12,298 bases of DNA, from assembly GCA_938022295.1 (NCBI GenBank), contig CALIDR010000142.1, positions 1 to 12,298 of the forward strand, written 5' to 3'. The translations under genes and the position numbers were made by a program. This DNA comes from an uncultured Burkholderiaceae bacterium (lineage in GTDB: Bacteria > Pseudomonadota > Gammaproteobacteria > Burkholderiales > Burkholderiaceae_C). Below, piece by piece: positions 7,314 to 12,298 of the stretch. Every line of letters begins with the position of its first letter. Position 1 is the stretch's first letter. The notes under the pieces are model-generated. The model was not told the DNA's origin. It saw only the letters and a list, made by a program, of their open reading frames with translations, and searched no databases.

Positions 7314-8198
7314 ATGACTCCACGCAAAGGCATCATCCTCGCCGGCGGGTCCGGCACCCGGCTGCACCCGGCCACGCTCGCGGTCAGCAAGCAGCTGCTG
7401 CCGGTGTACGACAAGCCGATGGTCTACTACCCGCTGTCGACGCTGATGCTCGCCGGCATCCGCGACGTGCTCGTGATCAGCACGCCGCAGGACACGCCGC
7501 GCTTCGAGGCGCTGCTCGGCGACGGCAGCCGCTGGGGCATGAACCTGAGCTACTGCGTGCAGCCGAGCCCCGATGGGCTCGCGCAGGCGTTCATCCTGGG
7601 GCGCTCGTTCGTCGGCGGCGCGCCGAGCGCGCTCGTGCTCGGCGACAACATCTTCTACGGCCACGACTTCCAGCCGATGCTGCGCGCCGCCGCGCAGCGC
7701 ACCCGCGGCGCCACCGTGTTCGCCTACCACGTGCACGACCCGGAGCGCTACGGCGTCGTCGAGTTCGACGCCCAGCGCCGCGCGCTGAGCATCGAGGAGA
7801 AGCCGAAGGCGCCCAAGAGCAGCTACGCCGTCACCGGGCTTTACTTCTACGACGCGCAGGTGTGCGACATCGCCGCATCGATCCGGCCGAGCGCGCGCGG
7901 CGAGCTCGAGATCACCGAGGTCAACGCGCGCTACCTGCGCCAGGGCGAGCTGAACGTCGAAATCCTGGGCCGCGGCCACGCGTGGCTCGACACCGGCACG
8001 CACGACAGCCTGCTCGAGGCCGGCCAGTTCATCGCCACGCTCGAGAAGCGGCAGGGCCTGAAGGTGGCGTGCCCGGAGGAGATCGCCTACCGCGCCGGCT
8101 GGATCGGCGCCGCCGACCTCGAGCGCCTCGCGCAGCCGATGCTGAAGAACGGCTACGGCCGGTACCTGATGCAGGTGCTGCGCGAGCGGGTGTTCTGA
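7314..8198 (+). CDS. rmlA: Glucose-1-phosphate thymidylyltransferase RmlA
   Basis: RmlA makes dTDP-glucose from glucose-1-phosphate and dTTP, the entry step of dTDP-L-rhamnose synthesis, and in the family is feedback-inhibited by dTDP-rhamnose. The 294 residues are normal for the long RmlA type. Visible signatures are the nucleotide-binding GGSGTRLHP (residues 11-19), the Lys26 region KQLLPVYDKPMVYYPLS, and LVLGDNIFYG with the metal-binding Asp111. EEKPKAPKSSYAVTGLYFYD and the HAWLDTGTHDSLLEA segment are also present. It is separated from rmlB and rmlD by the toxin-antitoxin pair. No strong ribosome binding site is seen. Two bases separate its stop from the ATG of rmlC. Confidence 0.97.
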   Translation: MTPRKGIILAGGSGTRLHPATLAVSKQLLPVYDKPMVYYPLSTLMLAGIRDVLVISTPQDTPRFEALLGDGSRWGMNLSYCVQPSPDGLAQAFILGRSFVGGAPSALVLGDNIFYGHDFQPMLRAAAQRTRGATVFAYHVHDPERYGVVEFDAQRRALSIEEKPKAPKSSYAVTGLYFYDAQVCDIAASIRPSARGELEITEVNARYLRQGELNVEILGRGHAWLDTGTHDSLLEAGQFIATLEKRQGLKVACPEEIAYRAGWIGAADLERLAQPMLKNGYGRYLMQVLRERVF

Positions 8199-8200
8199 CG

Positions 8201-8773
8201 ATGAAGCTCGTGCCCACCGCGATCCGCGACGTCGTGATCGTCGAGCCCGCCGTGTTCGCCGACGACCGCGGGTGGTTCATGGAGAGCTACCACCAGCCGC
8301 GCTTCGACGCCGCGTTGCGCGAACTCGGCCTGCCGGTGCCGCGGCCGTTCGTGCAGGACAACCACTCGTGCTCGAAGGCCGGCGTGCTGCGCGGGCTGCA
8401 CTACCAGCTGCCGCCGCACGCGCAGGGCAAGCTCGTGCGCGTCGTCAAGGGCGCGGCGTACGACGTCGCGGTCGACATCCGCCGCGGCTCGCCGACGTTC
8501 GGCCGCTGGATCGGCGTCGAACTGAACGCCGACAACCGCCGCCAGCTCTGGATCCCCGAGGGCTTCGCGCACGCGTTCCTCGCGCTCGAGGACGACACCC
8601 ACTTCCTCTACAAGACGACCGCCGTCTACGCGAAGGCCTGCGAGCGCAGCATCCGCTGGGACGATCCGGCGATCGGCATCGCGTGGCCGCTGCCGCAAGG
8701 GGTCGCCGCGCCGCGGGTCGCGCCGAAGGACGCCGCCGCGCCGCGGTTGGCCGACGCCGACCTGTTCGGCTGA
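8201..8773 (+). CDS. rmlC: dTDP-4-dehydrorhamnose 3,5-epimerase RmlC
   Basis: RmlC epimerises dTDP-4-keto-6-deoxyglucose at C3 and C5, giving the substrate of RmlD. The 190 residues form the single cupin domain of the family. Signatures are DDRGWFMESY near the N-terminus, VLRGLHYQ with the catalytic His67, QGKLVRVVKGAAYDVAVDIR, WIPEGFAHAFLALED, and IRWDDPAIGIAWPLP near the C-terminus. The ATG lies 2 bases after the rmlA stop, so the two are almost certainly cotranscribed. It is the last plus-strand gene; the next gene converges on it after 49 bases. Confidence 0.97.
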   Translation: MKLVPTAIRDVVIVEPAVFADDRGWFMESYHQPRFDAALRELGLPVPRPFVQDNHSCSKAGVLRGLHYQLPPHAQGKLVRVVKGAAYDVAVDIRRGSPTFGRWIGVELNADNRRQLWIPEGFAHAFLALEDDTHFLYKTTAVYAKACERSIRWDDPAIGIAWPLPQGVAAPRVAPKDAAAPRLADADLFG

Positions 8774-8800
8774 AGGCGGCCTCCCGGGCGGTGGAATCGT

Positions 8801-8814
8801 CGGCCCCGGGGCCG
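8801..8814. repeat. GC palindrome in the convergent gap
   Basis: The 49-base gap between rmlC and the convergent acyltransferase gene holds the perfect 14-base palindrome CGGCCCCGGGGCCG. It could form a short hairpin in either transcript and contribute to ending transcription from both sides. No T-tract follows on either strand, so a standard intrinsic terminator is not supported. Confidence 0.3.
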
Positions 8815-8822
8815 CGGAACGT

Positions 8823-10154
8823 TCAGGCCGGCACCGCGTCCTCGGCGCGCGCGTCGATCCGCGTCGGCTGCAGGTCGCGATGCGTGCGCCCGCCTTCGAG
8901 CGCGGTGACGCAGGCCTGCCACGCGGCGTCGGTCTCGGCGATGCGAAACCCGTACACCGGCGCCTCGCCGGGCCGCACGCCGCGCACCGGCGTGGCCCGC
9001 ACCACCGAGCACCGGCCGCGCCCGAGCTCGACGATCGCGGTGCCCCAGGTGTCGAGCACGAGCGGCTGCGAGGCCACCGCCTGAAAGCCCGACTGCGAGA
9101 CTTCGACGACCTCGAGCGCCACGTCGTGCGCCACGCCGGCCGTCTCGACCCGGAACGTCGCCGGACACTTCAGCGAATAGCGCTGGTGGCGGCGCAGCGC
9201 CACGCCGTGCAGGCGCCCCGAAGGCAGCGGCGGTAGCACGTCGGCGTACTCGGGCAGGTCGTAGATCGAGTGCAGCAGCAGCTTGCGGCGCAGGTCGAGC
9301 TGCTCGAACACGCGCGTGCGGCGGTTGAAGAAGTGGTCGAGCAGTGCCGGCGTCATCACCGGGTCGTTGGTGACGTGGTAAGGGCGCTCGGGCAGCGCGA
9401 TGTTGGGCATGCGCGTCTGCACGAAGTAGCGGTACAGGTTCTTGCGCTCGCGCCGCCCGCCGTACAGGGCCTCGAAGTCGACACGGGCGCGCTGCAGGTC
9501 GAGCGTCGCGCCGACCGCGGGCGCCCCGTTGGCGAAGTCGTAGCAGTCGACGACGCTGTGCTGCAGGCGTTCGAACAGCAGCAGCGACTCGTAGAGCTCG
9601 ATCTTGTTCGGGTGGACGGCGATCACGAGGTGCCGCGTGTCGAAGTACTGCGTGCAGTACTCGTACATGAACTTCATCAGCGGGAACAGGATCGCCCCGC
9701 CCGTCTTGCGGAACGCCGGGTGCACCGCCAGCGCCGAGATCTCGGCGATGCGGCCCTCGCGGCGCCGCACCTGCGACAGATCGAACGCCGACTGCAGCGG
9801 GAAGCCGAACACCCCCTCGCGGATCAGCGACATCGTGCCGACGACTTCGCCGTCGAACGTCGCGGCGAGTGTCGTCGTCGTCGGCAGCGCGTGGTACGGC
9901 GTCACGCGCAGCCCCGACGGGTCGGGCTTCATGAAGCCGCTGGCGACGTAGGCGTCGTGCAGCAGCGCGAAGCAGGCCTCGAGCTCGTCGCGCGTGTCGG
10001 CGATCTTGAGCCGCAGCCGCGGGTCGGGGGAAGCGTCGCAGTCGACGAGGGCGCGGTACAGCGCGAAGCGCGTCTCGCGCGGCAGCATGCCGAACGCGCG
10101 GCGCAGCGCCTCGTGCGTCGCCTTGCGCACCCGCGAGCGCAGCGACCGCTTCAT
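8823..10154 (-). CDS. FeeM-like N-acyltransferase with C-terminal PilZ domain
   Basis: The 443-residue protein has two parts. Residues about 49-250 form a GNAT-type acyltransferase domain resembling FeeM N-acyl amino acid synthases and the LuxI-like acyltransferases found in exosortase loci. Visible pieces are an FALLHDAYVASGFMKPDPSG segment, TTTTLAATFDGEVVGTMSLI, and RIAEISALAVHPAFRKTGG (the acetyl/acyl-donor binding region). Residues about 319-415 look like PilZ: RRHQR (Arg321-Arg325), then EVSQSGFQA. This second motif has Glu351 where Asp or Asn is usual but keeps Ser353 and Gly356. c-di-GMP binding is therefore plausible but not certain. The acyl acceptor is unknown. No signal peptide is seen, so it is probably cytoplasmic. 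The ATG at 10154 is preferred to a GTG 31 codons upstream because the extra residues are Pro/Arg-rich and low in complexity. It lies downstream of the TPR gene on the same strand, 158 bases away. Confidence 0.85.
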   Translation of the reverse strand: MKRSLRSRVRKATHEALRRAFGMLPRETRFALYRALVDCDASPDPRLRLKIADTRDELEACFALLHDAYVASGFMKPDPSGLRVTPYHALPTTTTLAATFDGEVVGTMSLIREGVFGFPLQSAFDLSQVRRREGRIAEISALAVHPAFRKTGGAILFPLMKFMYEYCTQYFDTRHLVIAVHPNKIELYESLLLFERLQHSVVDCYDFANGAPAVGATLDLQRARVDFEALYGGRRERKNLYRYFVQTRMPNIALPERPYHVTNDPVMTPALLDHFFNRRTRVFEQLDLRRKLLLHSIYDLPEYADVLPPLPSGRLHGVALRRHQRYSLKCPATFRVETAGVAHDVALEVVEVSQSGFQAVASQPLVLDTWGTAIVELGRGRCSVVRATPVRGVRPGEAPVYGFRIAETDAAWQACVTALEGGRTHRDLQPTRIDARAEDAVPA

Positions 10155-10226
10155 CGCGCGGCCAGCCGGCCCGCCGGGGGCGTCGGCCAGAGGGGATCGA
10201 GGAGGGCGGCGGGCATCGTCGGCGTC

Positions 10227-10247
10227 GTGCGGGCCCCGGGCCCGCAC
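10227..10247. repeat. Inverted repeat upstream of the acyltransferase gene
   Basis: GTGCGGGCC and GGCCCGCAC form a perfect 9-base stem around the 3-base centre CCG. It lies in the 158-base gap between the TPR gene and the acyltransferase gene, about 70 bases before the latter's ATG. It may be a hairpin in the leader RNA or a protein-binding site. No T-tract follows. Confidence 0.35.
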
Positions 10248-10282
10248 CCCTTCGTTTTCGGCCGCCGCCGGCCGCGACTTGA

Positions 10283-10308
10283 GGCCGGGCGCAGGGCTGC
10301 GCCCGGCC
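10283..10308 (-). terminator. Hairpin just after the TPR gene (terminator-like)
   Basis: A perfect 12-base stem with only two bases between the arms begins about 5 bases after the TPR gene's stop codon on the minus strand. The arms are GGCCGGGCGCAG and CTGCGCCCGGCC. Position and strength suggest an mRNA-end hairpin or terminator. No run of T follows it on the minus strand, so it may instead stabilise the 3' end or attenuate readthrough into the acyltransferase gene. Confidence 0.4.
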
Positions 10309-10312
10309 GCGG

Positions 10313-12298
10313 TCAGCCTTCCTTCAGCGACTTCAGCAGCCGCGCCACCTCGGCCTGGCCGCCGAACTTGTCGCCGAGCGCCGCCAGCTCGTTCAGTTCC
10401 TTCTCGGCGTCGGCCTTCCGGCCCGCCTTGATGTAGATGTTGGCCAGCGTCAGCTTGAACATGTGGGTGTCGGGCTGCGCCGCGATCGCCTTCTTCTGCA
10501 CTTCGATCGCGCGGTCGTGCTGCCCGGCCTCCGACAGCGCGAAGCCGAGCGTGTCCATGAACACCGGCTGGTTCGGCGCGAGGCGGTTCGCCTTCTCGGC
10601 CAGCTCGACGGCGCCGGGCTTGCCCTGGCGCGCCATCGTCCAGGCGACGTTGTTTAGCGCGATCGCGTTGTCGGGGGTGATCTCGAGCGTCTGGCGGTAG
10701 CGCGCTTCGGCGCCTGCGTAGTCGCGCTGGAACAGCGCGATGTCGCCCAGGTGGAACAGGAAGCGCGCGTCCTTCGGGTGGTCCTTCAGCCAGCCGGCCG
10801 CGAAACGCTCGGCCTCGGCCGTCTTCTTCGCCGCCTGCAGCGTCGAGTGCAGCTTGACCGCCGTCTCGCTCTGGCTCGGCGCCTTCGCGAGCGCGTTGCG
10901 GTAAGCCGCCGCGGCGGCGTCGAGGTTGCGCTGCCCGGCCTGGATGTCGCCCTCGAACACGAAGCCCACCGCTTCGTTCGGGCGCTGCTTCTGCACCGCG
11001 CGCGCGGTGGCGAGCGCGTCCTGCGGCTTCTTGGCCGCCAGGTCGAGCGCGATCAGCTGCTGCTGCGCCGGCAGCAGGTTCGGCGTCAGCGCGAGCGCAC
11101 GGTTCAGGCTCTGGCGCGCGGCGGCCTCGTCCTTCATCGCCAGCCGCACCGCGGCCAGGCGCAGGTGCGGCAGGCCCGACTTCGGCTGCAGCGACGCGAG
11201 CTTGTTGAAGCTCGCCAGCGCCTGCTGGTGGTCGTTGGCGGCCAGCTGCACGCGGCCGAGCGCGTCGACGAGCTCGGGGCTGTTCGGCTGTGCCGCGACG
11301 CCGGCCTGCGCGACCGTCATCGCCTCGCGCGTCTGGTTGTGGCGCAGGTGGTGGTCGACGAGCAGCACGCGCACGCGCGGGTTGTCGGGCGCGGCGTTGA
11401 CGGCATCGGTCAGGTGCTTCGCGATGTCGTCCTTGCTGCCGCCGGTGCGCGCGGCGAGCTCGGCGAGCGCGACCATCGACGGCACGTTCTTCGTGTCCTG
11501 GGCGAGGATGCTCTGGAAGCGCTGGCGCGCGGCGTCGGCCTTCTGGTCGGCGAGGTCGAGCGCGGCCAGCGCCGCTGCGGCGGGGTAGTACTTGGGATCG
11601 AGCTTGAGCGCCTGCTCGAAGCTCGCCCGCGCCGCGTCGGGCTTGCGCATCGCCAGCTGCACGCGCCCGCGCAGGTTGTGCGCGAGCGGCTTGTCGGGCT
11701 GCTTCTTCTGCAGGCCGTCGATCGCCTTCAGCGCGGCGTCGAATTCGCGGCGCACCAGGTGGGCGCTGATCAGCGCCATGTCGGCGGTGATGCCGGTCTT
11801 GTCCTCGGCGGCCAGGGCCTCGAGCTGTTCGAAGCCGTCCTCGACCTTGCCGCTGGACATCTCGGCCAGCGCGACGGCCGAGCGGCTGCGGATGTCCTGC
11901 GGATTGAGCTTGGCAGCACGCCCGAACAGCTCCGTGGCCTGCCGCGTGTTGCCGGCCATCAGGTTGGCCTCGGCCGCCAGCGCGAGCGTGCCGGCGTCGG
12001 GGTTCGGTGAGCGCAGCGCCGGCTCGATCGTCTCCAGGGCCTTGTCGGCCTGCCCGAGGCGCAGGTAGGTCTGCGCCAGCAGCCGGCGCGCGAGCGGCAG
12101 GCCCGGCGCGATCTGCAAGGCCTTGGCGAGATACGTCTCGGCCTGCACCGGCGTGCCGGCCTGCAGCTCGATCGCGCCCGCGAGCTGCAGCACTCGCACG
12201 TTGTCGGGCGTGGCCTGCACGAGCGGGGTGACGATCTCCTTCGCCTTGGCGAAGTCGCGCTCCATGAACGCGAGCTGGGCCTCGAAGTAGCGCGTCTG
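10313..12298 (-). CDS. prsT: PrsT-like TPR-repeat protein of exosortase/PEP-CTERM loci (5' partial)
   Basis: The frame runs off the right edge, so the start and any lipoprotein signal are not visible; 661 C-terminal residues are present. Nearly all of it is tandem 34-residue TPR units. They show the typical small/aromatic pattern with Ala at positions 8 and 20 and Pro near position 32, as in ARASFEQALKLDPKYYPAAA. Toward the end are NNVAWTMARQGKPGAVELAE and NQPVFMDTLGFALSEAGQHD, a pair typical of PrsT, the TPR lipoprotein of XrtA-type exopolysaccharide loci. Such proteins are thought to act as periplasmic scaffolds for polymer assembly or export. The internal ATG at 12265 is not the start, because coding continues upstream (QTRYFEAQLAF). 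The PrsT assignment rests on overall pattern and gene context; a generic TPR protein is the alternative. Confidence 0.82.
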   Translation of the reverse strand, partial: QTRYFEAQLAFMERDFAKAKEIVTPLVQATPDNVRVLQLAGAIELQAGTPVQAETYLAKALQIAPGLPLARRLLAQTYLRLGQADKALETIEPALRSPNPDAGTLALAAEANLMAGNTRQATELFGRAAKLNPQDIRSRSAVALAEMSSGKVEDGFEQLEALAAEDKTGITADMALISAHLVRREFDAALKAIDGLQKKQPDKPLAHNLRGRVQLAMRKPDAARASFEQALKLDPKYYPAAAALAALDLADQKADAARQRFQSILAQDTKNVPSMVALAELAARTGGSKDDIAKHLTDAVNAAPDNPRVRVLLVDHHLRHNQTREAMTVAQAGVAAQPNSPELVDALGRVQLAANDHQQALASFNKLASLQPKSGLPHLRLAAVRLAMKDEAAARQSLNRALALTPNLLPAQQQLIALDLAAKKPQDALATARAVQKQRPNEAVGFVFEGDIQAGQRNLDAAAAAYRNALAKAPSQSETAVKLHSTLQAAKKTAEAERFAAGWLKDHPKDARFLFHLGDIALFQRDYAGAEARYRQTLEITPDNAIALNNVAWTMARQGKPGAVELAEKANRLAPNQPVFMDTLGFALSEAGQHDRAIEVQKKAIAAQPDTHMFKLTLANIYIKAGRKADAEKELNELAALGDKFGGQAEVARLLKSLKEG

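Noticed and set aside
9270..12010. Long plus-strand frames opposite the acyltransferase and TPR genes
   Set aside because: They mirror the minus-strand coding frames, show biased Arg/Gln/Val/Leu composition, and contain no recognisable motif.

Overview
The window is very GC-rich and densely coding. Its content is typical of an exopolysaccharide locus of a Gram-negative betaproteobacterium, most likely a Burkholderiales member of the Rubrivivax/Methylibium/Leptothrix kind. That placement is an inference from base composition, protein flavour and the presence of a PrsT-like TPR protein with a FeeM-like acyltransferase; nothing in the window fixes the species. No rRNA, tRNA, CRISPR array or insertion sequence was seen, and no stretch longer than 300 bases lacks a gene.

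Plus-strand half (1-8773): the window opens inside a gene for a membrane-anchored heparinase II/III-type polysaccharide lyase with a VanZ-like N-terminal membrane region. A 160-base spacer follows, then a Wzz/GumC-type chain-length regulator. Its cytoplasmic tail carries an unexpected, catalytically degraded tyrosine-recombinase-like domain. Next come the four dTDP-L-rhamnose genes in the order rmlB, rmlD, rmlA, rmlC. A complete Phd/YefM antitoxin and PIN-domain toxin pair, with its own AT-rich promoter, sits between rmlD and rmlA.

Minus-strand half (8823-12298): two genes converge on rmlC. The upstream one is the C-terminal 661 residues of a long TPR protein resembling PrsT of exosortase/PEP-CTERM loci; its start lies beyond the right edge. 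Downstream of it is a FeeM-like N-acyltransferase fused to a C-terminal PilZ domain. Hairpin-forming inverted repeats lie in the two gaps at 8774-8822 and 10155-10312.

Together the genes suggest a rhamnose-containing exopolysaccharide. RmlABCD would supply dTDP-L-rhamnose, the Wzz-like protein would set chain length at the inner membrane, and the heparinase-like enzyme would trim or degrade polymer in the periplasm. The TPR protein and the acyltransferase belong to the exosortase-linked envelope machinery. The PilZ domain offers a possible c-di-GMP input. The points most worth a second look are the recombinase-like tail on the Wzz protein, the acyltransferase-PilZ fusion, the VanZ-heparinase fusion and the toxin-antitoxin pair inside the rhamnose operon.
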